Below are positions 9,900-17,495 of a stretch of DNA of 35,432 nucleotides, one piece after another. Each line of letters opens with the position of its first letter. The first letter of the stretch is position 1. The position numbers and the translations under genes are program-made. A model generated the notes under the pieces. It was not told where the DNA came from. It was given only the letters and a program-made list of their open reading frames with translations, and searched no databases. Origin of the DNA: Verrucomicrobiota bacterium (GTDB lineage: Bacteria; Verrucomicrobiota; Kiritimatiellia; JAKQHR01); NCBI GenBank assembly GCA_029557905.1, contig JAKQHR010000173.1:1-35432 (forward strand), given 5' to 3'.

Positions 9900-10520
9900 A
9901 TGCAGGAAATGATCAATGCAGGCGGACCGATGGTCTGGGTGATTCTCGCGGCCGGCGTTCTCGCCGCCACGGTCTTTGTGGAGCGCCTCTTTCATTTGCA
10001 TCGCGCCCAGATCAAGTCGGACGATTTTCTGAAAGGCATCTACAACATCCTGAACCGCGGCAACATCGTGGAGGCTGTCAGCATCTGCGAGGATACTCCG
10101 GGCCCGGTTGCGGATGTCGTGCGGGCCGCCATCCTCAATCATGATGCAGCCGTGCCTGAGATGGAAAAGGCGGTGCAGGAGGCCGGACTGCTGGAGATTC
10201 CCCGGCTGGAACGGAATATCAGCACGCTGGCCACCGTGGCACAGCTTGCGCCGCTGCTGGGTTTGCTGGGGACGGTGCTGGGCCTGATGCAGAATCTGCT
10301 GGTTATACAGCAGAAGGCTCCCCTTGTGCAGCCCGGCGATCTTGCGGGCGGACTCTGGCAGGCCCTCATTTCCACGGCAGCGGGATTGACGCTCGCCATC
10401 CCGGCCCATGCCGCCTACAACCTGCTGGTCAGCCGGGTGGAATCCATTCTGCTCGACATGGAGAGGGCTTCTGTCGAAATCATCGCCTATTTGAGCAAGA
10501 AAGGCGCAGGGCCGCGGTGA
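9900..10520 (+). CDS. ExbB/TolQ/MotA-family proton channel subunit
   Basis: This 206-residue inner-membrane protein has the family layout: one N-terminal transmembrane helix (about residues 8-28, VWVILAAGVLAATVFVERL), a cytoplasmic stretch, then two helices. The first of these carries LAPLLGLLGTVLGLM and the second ISTAAGLTLAIPAHAAYN. These match the ExbB/TolQ channel-lining signatures, including the conserved Thr and Gly-rich segment. ExbB/TolQ pentamers use the proton gradient to drive ExbD/TolR and TonB/TolA. GGAG at 9887-9890 places the start at 9900. Its stop overlaps the exbD-like start (TGATG). Whether the complex is Exb (transport) or Tol (division and envelope integrity) cannot be decided from sequence alone. 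The adjacent TPR protein leans to Tol-like and the TonB-like protein to Exb-like. Confidence 0.92.
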   Translation: MQEMINAGGPMVWVILAAGVLAATVFVERLFHLHRAQIKSDDFLKGIYNILNRGNIVEAVSICEDTPGPVADVVRAAILNHDAAVPEMEKAVQEAGLLEIPRLERNISTLATVAQLAPLLGLLGTVLGLMQNLLVIQQKAPLVQPGDLAGGLWQALISTAAGLTLAIPAHAAYNLLVSRVESILLDMERASVEIIAYLSKKGAGPR

Positions 10521-10975
10521 TGCGGAGCGGTGTATATCTCAGGCTTTCCAAGCTTCACCGCCTGTATGCGGCAAGGAACCGGATACGGCGCGGTCCGCCG
10601 GGACTCATTCCGCTGCTGGACCTGGTTTTGATCCTTTTCGTTTTCTACATGGCACACGCCCCGTTTGTGCTTCAGCCCGGCATTACGATGACCCTTCCGT
10701 CGTCTCCTTTCCGCGACGGGGTGCAGTTCGGCCGCCTTCTGGTCACCGTGACCCGGGACGGGGTCATATTCTTCAACGATGACCGCGTTTCACTGCAGGA
10801 ACTGCCCGCCAGATTCCGGAATGCGGCCGATGACGAAAGTCTGATTATCCAGGCAGACGGTTTTGTGTCCCATCACATGCTGGTTCAAATCTATAACATG
10901 GCGTCTGACGCAGGTATCCGCGAGGTCGTTTTGGCCGCTCGCGAGCCGGGCGTGAAGGGAGGTGTGCCGCGATGA
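10520..10975 (+). CDS. ExbD/TolR-family biopolymer transport protein
   Basis: The 151-residue protein starts with a basic cytoplasmic tail, then a single membrane helix containing the key aspartate (GLIPLLDLVLILFVFYM). A periplasmic domain follows, ending in the family pattern LIIQADGFVSHHMLVQIYNMASDAGIREVVLA. In the family the membrane Asp is the proton-carrying residue. The ATG at 10520 shares its first base with the exbB-like stop; a GTG one codon earlier is an alternative. The next gene begins four bases before this one ends (ATGA). The tail before the helix is longer and more basic than in E. coli ExbD. Confidence 0.9.
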   Translation: MRSGVYLRLSKLHRLYAARNRIRRGPPGLIPLLDLVLILFVFYMAHAPFVLQPGITMTLPSSPFRDGVQFGRLLVTVTRDGVIFFNDDRVSLQELPARFRNAADDESLIIQADGFVSHHMLVQIYNMASDAGIREVVLAAREPGVKGGVPR

Positions 10976-11706
10976 AAATGTCCGCGGAACGTTGCGCCGC
11001 AGACCGGCGCATTCGGGCCATTGCGGCTGCAGGCTCATGCCTGTGGGTTGGATTGTTTGCGGTCCTCTTTCGTCCGGCGGCTCCCCTGGCGTACGCCGCG
11101 GTTTCTCCTTCCGCCCGGCTTCTCTATTATCCGATGCTGGATGAAGGCGGGTCCGGCTTTGTGTCACCGGGCCTCTGGTCCCCCCGGCTGTTTTCGTTTC
11201 CCTCATCTCTGGGTTTCAGCGCTTTTCTGGAGACGCGCCCGAATGATCTTCGGCCGCGCCTGGAACCGCTTGAAACAGAAAGCGAGTTTCTGGCCTATTC
11301 TGCGCCGGAAACAGCCCGGATCCCCGAGGCCGGCGGTTTGTCCGCGCAGGTGCGCGCGTTTTTTGCCTCACAGCCTTCTCCCTACCGGTCTTTGCCGCAA
11401 GCGCCGTCTGGATCCGTGTTTGATGTCCGCTTCCTTGAAGGGCTGTCAGAAGAGGATTTCATGGACATATCGCTCCCCGCTGCGCTGTCCTCAGGGGAAG
11501 CGGGCTGGCAGGCGCAGCTGGAAATCGAAGTACAACCCGACGGTACAGTCTCGCACGTGTTTCTGATGAACGAATCGCAGCTTCGCGGAAACCGCAACCT
11601 GCTGGTGCAGGCGGCGCGGAAGTGGAGAACCGTTCCTTCCGATAAAGTGCGCCGGGGCTGTGTGACTGTGCGGAGCGTGCCGCCGTCTCCGGGGGTGCGG
11701 CCATGA
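10972..11706 (+). CDS. TonB-like energy transducer (divergent)
   Basis: The 244-residue protein has a short basic N-terminus, one hydrophobic segment (about residues 14-42, IRAIAAAGSCLWVGLFAVLF), a variable middle, and a C-terminal domain. That domain reads like TonB_C: WQAQLEIEVQPDGTVSHVF, then LLVQAARKWRTVP. In the family this domain contacts outer-membrane receptors and the helix docks to ExbB/ExbD. The usual Pro/Lys-rich spacer is absent, so assignment rests on the C-terminus and on position directly after exbD. GGAGGT at 10959-10964 supports the start. It overlaps exbD by ATGA and overlaps the next gene in the same way. A TolA-like role is the main alternative. Confidence 0.65.
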   Translation: MKMSAERCAADRRIRAIAAAGSCLWVGLFAVLFRPAAPLAYAAVSPSARLLYYPMLDEGGSGFVSPGLWSPRLFSFPSSLGFSAFLETRPNDLRPRLEPLETESEFLAYSAPETARIPEAGGLSAQVRAFFASQPSPYRSLPQAPSGSVFDVRFLEGLSEEDFMDISLPAALSSGEAGWQAQLEIEVQPDGTVSHVFLMNESQLRGNRNLLVQAARKWRTVPSDKVRRGCVTVRSVPPSPGVRP

Positions 11707-11939
11707 TTCAGGTCAGCTGGCCGGTAATCTTCTATGTGCCCCTGGCTTTGAATTTACTGGTTGTTTCGCTGATCGGCTTGTTCTACTTTATTCGCCGGTA
11801 CGAACCGCATGTTCGATATGCCAATGAGCGCATCTACCGGTGCGCTGCATGTGGACATGTCTATGTGGATTCGAGGAAAATGCCGCTGCTGCGCTGTCCG
11901 AGGTGTGACAGCCTGAATGAGGCCGTGCGCACACACTAG
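11703..11939 (+). CDS. Small membrane protein with C-terminal zinc ribbon
   Basis: The 78-residue protein has one membrane helix (about residues 7-30, VIFYVPLALNLLVVSLIGLF), a short basic linker (RRYEPHVRYANER) and a cytoplasmic zinc ribbon of two CxxC knuckles (CAAC and CPRC, 19 residues between the pairs). I do not recognise the family. The ATGA overlap with the TonB-like gene indicates coupled translation, so it may belong to the Exb/TonB complex or its regulation. hisD follows after 32 bases. It is a rubredoxin/ribbon-type metal site by pattern only. Confidence 0.75.
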   Translation: MIQVSWPVIFYVPLALNLLVVSLIGLFYFIRRYEPHVRYANERIYRCAACGHVYVDSRKMPLLRCPRCDSLNEAVRTH

Positions 11940-11971
11940 GTGGCGCCAGCTTCCGGGAGAGAGATTTTTCG

Positions 11972-13288
11972 ATGGTTAAGAACGCAAAACTGGATATCAA
12001 ATCGGTCCGCTGGACCGTGACTTCGCAGCCGGCAGAGGTGGAGGAGTTCCTTCAGCGCCCGGCCTTTGATCCGGCCGCCGAGAAAGCGGCCGCCAGGATG
12101 CTGGCCGCCATCCGCAGCCGCGGCGACGAGGCCGTGCTGGAATTTATTGAAAAGCACGATGGGGTAAAGCTGTCGGCCGGAGCTCTCTGTGTCACTCCGG
12201 AAGAGCGAGAAGGGGCGCGCGCAGCCGTGGACGACGATTTCAAGCGTGCGGCCCGAGAAGCGCGCAGGCGCATCAGTCGATTCGCGGAGGCCGGCATTCG
12301 CAAGGACTGGAGCATCACCAGCCCCAAGGGCGGCATGATTGGCGAGCGTTTTGTCCCGCTCGACAGAGTGGGCGTCTATATTCCCGGAGGAGCTGCTCCG
12401 CTGGCTTCCACGGCCATGATGACCATCGTGCTGGCCCGCGCGGCAGGGGTCCCGGAGGTTGTGGCCTGCACACCTGCGGGCCGGGACGGGACCATCAATC
12501 CGGCGCTGCTCTATGCCATTGATTTTGCCGGGGCAACAGAAATTTACCGCATCGGAGGCATTCAGGCCATCGGCGCCATGGCCTATGGGACCTCCACAGT
12601 CCGTAAGGTGCAGAAGATCGTCGGTCCGGGAGGGCCGTACGTAACCGCCGCCAAGCGGCAGGTTTATGGCGAGGTTTCACTGGACATGGTCGCCGGCCCC
12701 AGTGAAATCGCCGTGCTGGCCGATGATTCCATCAGTCCCTCGTTTGTGGCCGCCGACCTGCTTTCGCAGGCTGAACACGGGAGCGGCGCTGAAAAGGTTC
12801 TGCTGGTAACGCCTTCAGAGCGTTTGGCTGACGGTGTGGCTCGCGAACTTCTTGTGCAGAGTGAAACCCTGCCGCGCCGGGATTTTGTCCGCAAGGTGCT
12901 GCAGCACGGCATGCTGATTGTTGTTACGGACAATCTGGATGCGGGGATGGAAGTATGCAACCGGTTTGCGCCGGAGCATTTTGAACTTCTGGTGCAGGAG
13001 CCGCGGCGCTGGATACAGAAGGTGCGCGCCGCCGGCGCTGTTTTTGCCGGTCCGTGGACTCCGGAAAGCGCGGGCGACTTTGCGATCGGACCAAGCCATG
13101 TGCTGCCAACCGGCGGAACGGCAGCCTTTTTTTCGGGTCTGACGGTGGATGATTTTCAGCGTCGCATGAGTGTGATGTCTCTTACCCGGGCGGATTTGAT
13201 TGAACTCCTGCCCGTGATCGAGGCTTTCGGGCGCGTAGAGGGGCTTGAAGCGCATGCCCGTTCCGCCCGCATCCGTTTTGAATCGTGA
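11972..13288 (+). CDS. hisD: Histidinol dehydrogenase
   Basis: HisD performs the last two steps of histidine synthesis, oxidising L-histidinol to histidine with two NAD+. The 438-residue length matches the family (434 in E. coli). Visible hallmarks are PGGAAPLASTAMMTIVLA, the VAGPSEIAVLAD segment, SQAEHGSGAEKVLL, the catalytic pair Glu335-His336 in FAPEHFELL, ESAGDFAIGPSHVLPT with the zinc aspartate, and the C-terminal zinc His428 in LEAHARS. GGGAGAGA precedes the ATG. hisC follows after 21 bases. No other his genes are in view, so the pathway is split across the genome. Confidence 0.97.
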   Translation: MVKNAKLDIKSVRWTVTSQPAEVEEFLQRPAFDPAAEKAAARMLAAIRSRGDEAVLEFIEKHDGVKLSAGALCVTPEEREGARAAVDDDFKRAAREARRRISRFAEAGIRKDWSITSPKGGMIGERFVPLDRVGVYIPGGAAPLASTAMMTIVLARAAGVPEVVACTPAGRDGTINPALLYAIDFAGATEIYRIGGIQAIGAMAYGTSTVRKVQKIVGPGGPYVTAAKRQVYGEVSLDMVAGPSEIAVLADDSISPSFVAADLLSQAEHGSGAEKVLLVTPSERLADGVARELLVQSETLPRRDFVRKVLQHGMLIVVTDNLDAGMEVCNRFAPEHFELLVQEPRRWIQKVRAAGAVFAGPWTPESAGDFAIGPSHVLPTGGTAAFFSGLTVDDFQRRMSVMSLTRADLIELLPVIEAFGRVEGLEAHARSARIRFES

Positions 13289-13309
13289 ACCAAGTGCAGG
13301 GGCAGCATC

Positions 13310-14359
13310 ATGAACAAGTATGTTCGCAAGAATGTTAATCGTATGAAGGGTTACACGCCCGGCGAGCAGCCCTCGGATCCGCTCATCATCAAGCTGAATA
13401 CCAATGAGAATCCGTATGCCCCTTCGCCGGCCGTGGGCCGGGCGCTTGAGGATTTTGATTTTACAAATCTCGGTCTGTATCCGGACCCGCTGGCCACAAA
13501 GCTGCGCGGAATGATTGCGGCATATCACGGATGCGAAACCTGCCGGGTGCTGGCGGGAAACGGATCGGACGAGCTGCTTGCGCTGTGTGTGCGGGCTTTC
13601 GTCGAGGGAAGGGGCAAAATCGGATTTTTTGAACCCTCCTATTCACTTTATCCCGTCCTGGCAGAAATGCACGGCCTGCGCGCCATCGCCGTTCCGCTGG
13701 GTTCCGATTTTGAATGGGCCATGCCGGATGAGGTGGATGCCTCGCTGTTCTTCCTTGCGAATCCCAATGCGCCCACCGGCATTATGTATCCGATGGAACA
13801 GGTCCGCCATTTCTGCGAACGTTTCCCGGGAGTGGTGGTGATCGACGAGGCTTACGCGGATTTTGCCGAAGCCAACTGCATGAGTCTTGCGCTGGAACTG
13901 GAGAATGTCATAGTCCTTCGGACTTTTTCCAAGTCGTTTTCCCTTGCGGGGCTCCGTCTGGGCTATGCCGTCGGGGCTCCGGAGCTCGTCGGGGCGATGT
14001 CTAAGCTCAAAGACTCCTACAACGTGGATCGGATTGCTCAGACCCTGGGTTGCGCCGCTTTTGCAGATATGGACTACATGCGGTCAAATTGTGAGAACAT
14101 AAAAAACATCCGCAGGCATACAGCTGCTGAACTGGAGAAGCGCTCTTTCCGGGTCTTCCCGTCGCAAGCCAATTTCCTGTGGGTGGAACCTTCAGGCATT
14201 GAAGCCGCGGTTTTGTTTGAGAAACTGCGCGAGCGGAACATTCTGGTGCGCTATTTCCCGGGTCCGCGCACCGGGCGATGCCTGCGCATTTCCATGGGCA
14301 CTCGCGCGCAGATGGATGTGCTTCTTGGTGCTGTTGATCGCATTCTGCAGCTGAAATGA
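13310..14359 (+). CDS. hisC: Histidinol-phosphate aminotransferase
   Basis: HisC transfers an amino group from glutamate to imidazole-acetol phosphate, using pyridoxal phosphate. The 349-residue protein has the class I/II aminotransferase fold signatures: LNTNENPYAPSP near the N-terminus, AGNGSDELL, NPNAPTG (151-157), VIDEAYADF (177-185), the PLP lysine Lys208 in FSKSFSLAGLRLGYA, and a C-terminal arginine motif GRCLRISMGT. The hisD-hisC order is common. Its stop overlaps an unused ATG of the next gene, whose likelier start is 14 bases on. Some family members also act on aromatic amino acids or phosphonates, but beside hisD the histidine role is clear. Confidence 0.96.
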   Translation: MNKYVRKNVNRMKGYTPGEQPSDPLIIKLNTNENPYAPSPAVGRALEDFDFTNLGLYPDPLATKLRGMIAAYHGCETCRVLAGNGSDELLALCVRAFVEGRGKIGFFEPSYSLYPVLAEMHGLRAIAVPLGSDFEWAMPDEVDASLFFLANPNAPTGIMYPMEQVRHFCERFPGVVVIDEAYADFAEANCMSLALELENVIVLRTFSKSFSLAGLRLGYAVGAPELVGAMSKLKDSYNVDRIAQTLGCAAFADMDYMRSNCENIKNIRRHTAAELEKRSFRVFPSQANFLWVEPSGIEAAVLFEKLRERNILVRYFPGPRTGRCLRISMGTRAQMDVLLGAVDRILQLK

Positions 14360-14373
14360 CTGGAGATCACGCC

Positions 14374-15297
14374 ATGTTGAAAATCGGCAGAATGATCCTT
14401 GGTCTTGCGGTTGCAACGCCGTTCGTCCGCGCCGCAGAGATCGGGGATCAGGGGCGGGTGTGCTTCCAGTTGAACCGTGGACAAATCGTTCAGTTTGCCG
14501 ATGCCCTTTCGATTGAAGACATCCGGGAAGATCAGTGGAAGCCTGTCGGAACAACCGGATGTGATGAAGGCGCGGCGGCAGCCATGGCGGGAACCGATAT
14601 GCTGCGCTTCTACCGGGTCCGTCCGGGCGGGGAGAGCACATACGCCTTTGGGGTTGTGAATCTGCATCCGGGACGAAACTGGATTGGCCTGTGGGGTGAT
14701 CCGGAAATCAATTCTGTGCGCGCTGTTTTCGGCGACCGCATGCCGACCGGAACACTCATGCGGATCATGCCGCCGGATTCGGCCGCTGAAATTGCTCTTC
14801 TTCTTGCGAAAGATCAGGCAGGAGCGGTGCGCTGGATGTCGGGTGAAAACCCCGCCGATGAGACTGAAATTCCCGCGGAGGTCTCCGCTGTCGAAGTAGA
14901 ACTTCCTCCGGGATGCGGGCCTGTCGCTGTGCCGGTGATCCTGAAAGTGCCGGCCGCTCCTGTGGAGCAGATTCTGTCCTACGGGAAAAGAACGCTGGGC
15001 GGATTCCGCTGTCCGGGCCGCCCCCGTCTTGACAGGACGGGCCTGCTGGCGGGCGGCTTTACGGGCGGCGCAAATCCGGTGGAATCAGATCAGCTCTGGA
15101 AGTACGACCGTTTGAATCAGCGCGCGCCCTATGCAGTCTGGTTTTGCACCCGGGACAACACATGGCGGCTGACTGTTGGCGGTCCGGATTTTCCTGTCGT
15201 GCCCGCCGATGCCTTCCGTTATGACGACGCGGTCATGGTGATGCCCCGTAAAGCGCTCATGGGCATTCGCTGGCGAAAAGGCGGATCCGTAAAATAA
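14374..15297 (+). CDS. Secreted protein of unknown function
   Basis: The 307-residue protein starts with a signal peptide (MLKIGRMILGLAVATPFVRA, cleavage before AEIG). GGAG at 14362-14365 gives 8-base spacing to the ATG at 14374, favouring it over the ATG at 14356 that overlaps the hisC stop. The mature part is beta-rich, with phrases such as FYRVRPGGESTYAFG, NLHPGRNWIGLWGDP and LWKYDRLNQRAPYAVWF. The style recalls the TIGR02597-type secreted proteins of Verrucomicrobia, but I cannot confirm membership. No catalytic motif is evident. It is the last gene of the uvrA-to-here cluster and is convergent with the aldolase-like gene. Confidence 0.75.
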   Translation: MLKIGRMILGLAVATPFVRAAEIGDQGRVCFQLNRGQIVQFADALSIEDIREDQWKPVGTTGCDEGAAAAMAGTDMLRFYRVRPGGESTYAFGVVNLHPGRNWIGLWGDPEINSVRAVFGDRMPTGTLMRIMPPDSAAEIALLLAKDQAGAVRWMSGENPADETEIPAEVSAVEVELPPGCGPVAVPVILKVPAAPVEQILSYGKRTLGGFRCPGRPRLDRTGLLAGGFTGGANPVESDQLWKYDRLNQRAPYAVWFCTRDNTWRLTVGGPDFPVVPADAFRYDDAVMVMPRKALMGIRWRKGGSVK

Positions 15298-15321
15298 CGG
15301 CCGGTTCCGTGACTGCGGAGC

Positions 15322-16305
15322 TTATTCATTCATTTCGTCGAAGAATCTGACATAGTTGTCCGGTTCAGGTCCTTCGCGCATTTTAATGGCATCGCGCGGG
15401 TGCTCGTTGAGCTGTCCGGTGATTGCGTAGGGGATGCTGTAGCCCCAGTCCATGGTCTTGCGCATTGGCAGCAGCACTTCCTGCGATGCCTGCAGGATGG
15501 GGCGCAGGTCAAATTTCGGATTCTTCAGGAAACCCAGCAGCAGTTCCATCGGACAGTTGCCGGCTCCGCGTCCCAGTCCGCACAGTGTGGCGTCCAGCAT
15601 GGTCGCTCCGTTGATGATGGCGGTGATCGTGTTGGAGTAGGCCATCTGCTGGTTGTTGTGGGTATGGATTCCGATGCGCTTGGAGGTGCCTTTGCAGACT
15701 TTCTTAAACTTCTCCATCAGAGCCTCAATCTGCTCGGTATAGAAGGCCCCGTAACTGTCCACGATGTAAAGAACGTCCACTTCGCTGGCGGCCATCACTT
15801 CGAGCGCGTTGTCCACCTCGAGCTCCAGGGCTGCCGAGACCGCCATCAGGTTCAAAGATGTCATATAGCCCTTGTCATGGGCATCCTTGACCATGTCCAG
15901 CGCGGTGGGCAGCTGGTGCACATAGGTGGCCACCCGGATGCAGTCGAGCACACTGTCCTTTTTCGGGAGGATATCCGTATGGTAGTCCGTGCGCTCCGCA
16001 TCCGCCATGGCGCAGAATTTGAGGCTGCCCCGGTCGCGTGTGTCGGTGATTCGCCGGATGTCTTCTTCATCGCAGAACTTCCATGCGCCGTACTCCGCCT
16101 TGCTGAATATCTTCTTGGAGGCTTTGTATCCGAATTCCATGTAGTCCAGCCCGGCATCAATGCAGGTGTGGTAGACCGCGCGCACGAAATCATCACCAAA
16201 GTGGTGTGCGTTGATCAGACCCCCGTCACGCACGGTGCAGTCCACCACTTCGAGTTCCGGTATATATGTCAGCCATCCGGCGGCTTTCTGTTTTGGAGCT
16301 TTCAT
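15322..16305 (-). CDS. DRE-TIM metallolyase (HMGL-like aldolase) of unknown substrate
   Basis: The 327-residue protein carries the DRE-TIM signature near the N-terminus (VVDCTVRDGGLINAHHF, with the catalytic Arg-Asp) and the metal-binding HTHNN near residue 220, followed by a GLGRGAGNCPMELL loop. The superfamily includes 4-hydroxy-2-oxovalerate aldolase, HMG-CoA lyase and isopropylmalate/homocitrate synthases, which cleave or form C-C bonds through an enolate. It lacks the C-terminal domain of the synthases and the DmpG dimerisation helices, so it fits the stand-alone aldolase-catalytic-domain group whose substrates are mostly unknown. No partner such as an acyl-CoA dehydrogenase lies nearby. 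No ribosome-binding site is visible, and a promoter lies so close that the transcript may be leaderless. Confidence 0.85.
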   Translation of the reverse strand: MKAPKQKAAGWLTYIPELEVVDCTVRDGGLINAHHFGDDFVRAVYHTCIDAGLDYMEFGYKASKKIFSKAEYGAWKFCDEEDIRRITDTRDRGSLKFCAMADAERTDYHTDILPKKDSVLDCIRVATYVHQLPTALDMVKDAHDKGYMTSLNLMAVSAALELEVDNALEVMAASEVDVLYIVDSYGAFYTEQIEALMEKFKKVCKGTSKRIGIHTHNNQQMAYSNTITAIINGATMLDATLCGLGRGAGNCPMELLLGFLKNPKFDLRPILQASQEVLLPMRKTMDWGYSIPYAITGQLNEHPRDAIKMREGPEPDNYVRFFDEMNE

Positions 16306-16314
16306 AGTGGCGCT

Positions 16315-16342
16315 AATATATATGGATCGGCCTGATTAACAA
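16315..16342 (-). promoter_or_regulatory. Candidate promoter of the aldolase-like gene
   Basis: Read on the minus strand, TTGTTA (16342-16337) precedes TATATT (16320-16315) by 16 bases. The -10 ends 9 bases before the ATG, so transcription would start within a few bases of the start codon. This fits the lack of a Shine-Dalgarno sequence. Confidence 0.35.
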
Positions 16343-16430
16343 GCTCAGCCTGACAAAATATTCTTTTCGGAATTGGGATTGACGCCGCCTTGGCTTGATT
16401 TCCCCGTCTCTCTCTGCGAGGATGGTCCGC

Positions 16431-17495
16431 ATGAGTGGAACAAACCGGACCAAACTGATGGCGCTGCTGGTCAATGCGGCGGCGTTTGTGGTTATTGTAG
16501 CGGGCATGCGCGCGGCCTCCTCGATAATCGTGGTGCTGCTGCTGGCGGTTTTCATCAGCGTAGTGATCACCCCTCTCTATTTCGGCATGCAGCGCCGAAG
16601 AATTCCCTCATGGCTCGCTCTTCTCCTGCTCATTACGGCCATGATTGTCCTGACCGTTGTCGCAGTTGTGGTGCTGGGCAAGTCGGTTCAGGATTTCTCA
16701 AGCAATCTTCCAAGATATCAGCAGAGCCTGCAGGCCCAGCTGGCCGGAAGCGTTGAATGGCTGCGGGCAAAGGGCTATGAAATTCCTGACGATGCGGTCG
16801 CCCGCGTAATGAATACGAAAACAGCCCTGACCTTTGTCGGGAACACGCTTCAGGCCGTCAGTACGCTTCTCAGCCAGGCTTTTCTCGTGCTGCTGATTGT
16901 CATTTTCATGATGCTGGAAGCGGCCATGCTGCCGGCCAAGATTCAGTCGATTTCCGCCATGACCCCGGAACATCGGGAGCGCCTGCGCATGGCGGTAAAC
17001 ACCTTCCGCCAGTATATGAGCATCAAGACCTTTGTCAGCCTGATCACGGGCGGGCTTGTTACGCTGATGCTGGCGGTCTTCAAGATTGACTATGCCGTTT
17101 TGCTGGGTGTCCTGGCCTTTATTCTGAATTATGTGCCGAACGTGGGTTCCATTATAGCGGCTGTGCCCGCCATCGCGCTGGCGCTCATCCAGTTCGGCCC
17201 GGGCATGAGCCTGCTCGTGGCCATCGGCTATCTGATCATCAACACCCTGATCGGCAATATCTGGGAGCCCCGCCTGATGGGCAGACGAATGGGACTCTCG
17301 CCGATGATTCTCGTCATCTCGCTGGTGTTTTGGGGCTGGGTTCTGGGGCCGGTCGGCATGCTGTTGTCTGTTCCGCTGACAATGATTTTCCGTCTGATCC
17401 TCGAAAGCATAGAGGAGACGCGTGGTCTGGCCTCTCTCATGGCGGCCGCTGCACCCAGGCAGGGGCCGCCGGCGGAGTCTGCATCCGGTGATTAA
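16431..17495 (+). CDS. AI-2E family (PF01594) membrane transporter
   Basis: The 354-residue polytopic protein has the AI-2E family plan. Two or three N-terminal helices (AAFVVIVAGMRAASSIIVVLLLAVFISVV) come first, then a large soluble domain (about residues 85-180). A C-terminal helix bundle follows with the signature LNYVPNVGSIIAAVPAIALAL and GNIWEPRLMGRRMGLSPMILVISLVFWGWVLGPVGMLLSVPL. Members are named for autoinducer-2 export (TqsA), but many act as Na+/H+ antiporters or are uncharacterised, so substrate is unknown. GCGAGGA at 16416-16422 supports the ATG at 16431; an ATG at 16422 is possible. It overlaps the following LysE-like gene by eight bases, so the two are likely co-expressed. Confidence 0.88.
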   Translation: MSGTNRTKLMALLVNAAAFVVIVAGMRAASSIIVVLLLAVFISVVITPLYFGMQRRRIPSWLALLLLITAMIVLTVVAVVVLGKSVQDFSSNLPRYQQSLQAQLAGSVEWLRAKGYEIPDDAVARVMNTKTALTFVGNTLQAVSTLLSQAFLVLLIVIFMMLEAAMLPAKIQSISAMTPEHRERLRMAVNTFRQYMSIKTFVSLITGGLVTLMLAVFKIDYAVLLGVLAFILNYVPNVGSIIAAVPAIALALIQFGPGMSLLVAIGYLIINTLIGNIWEPRLMGRRMGLSPMILVISLVFWGWVLGPVGMLLSVPLTMIFRLILESIEETRGLASLMAAAAPRQGPPAESASGD

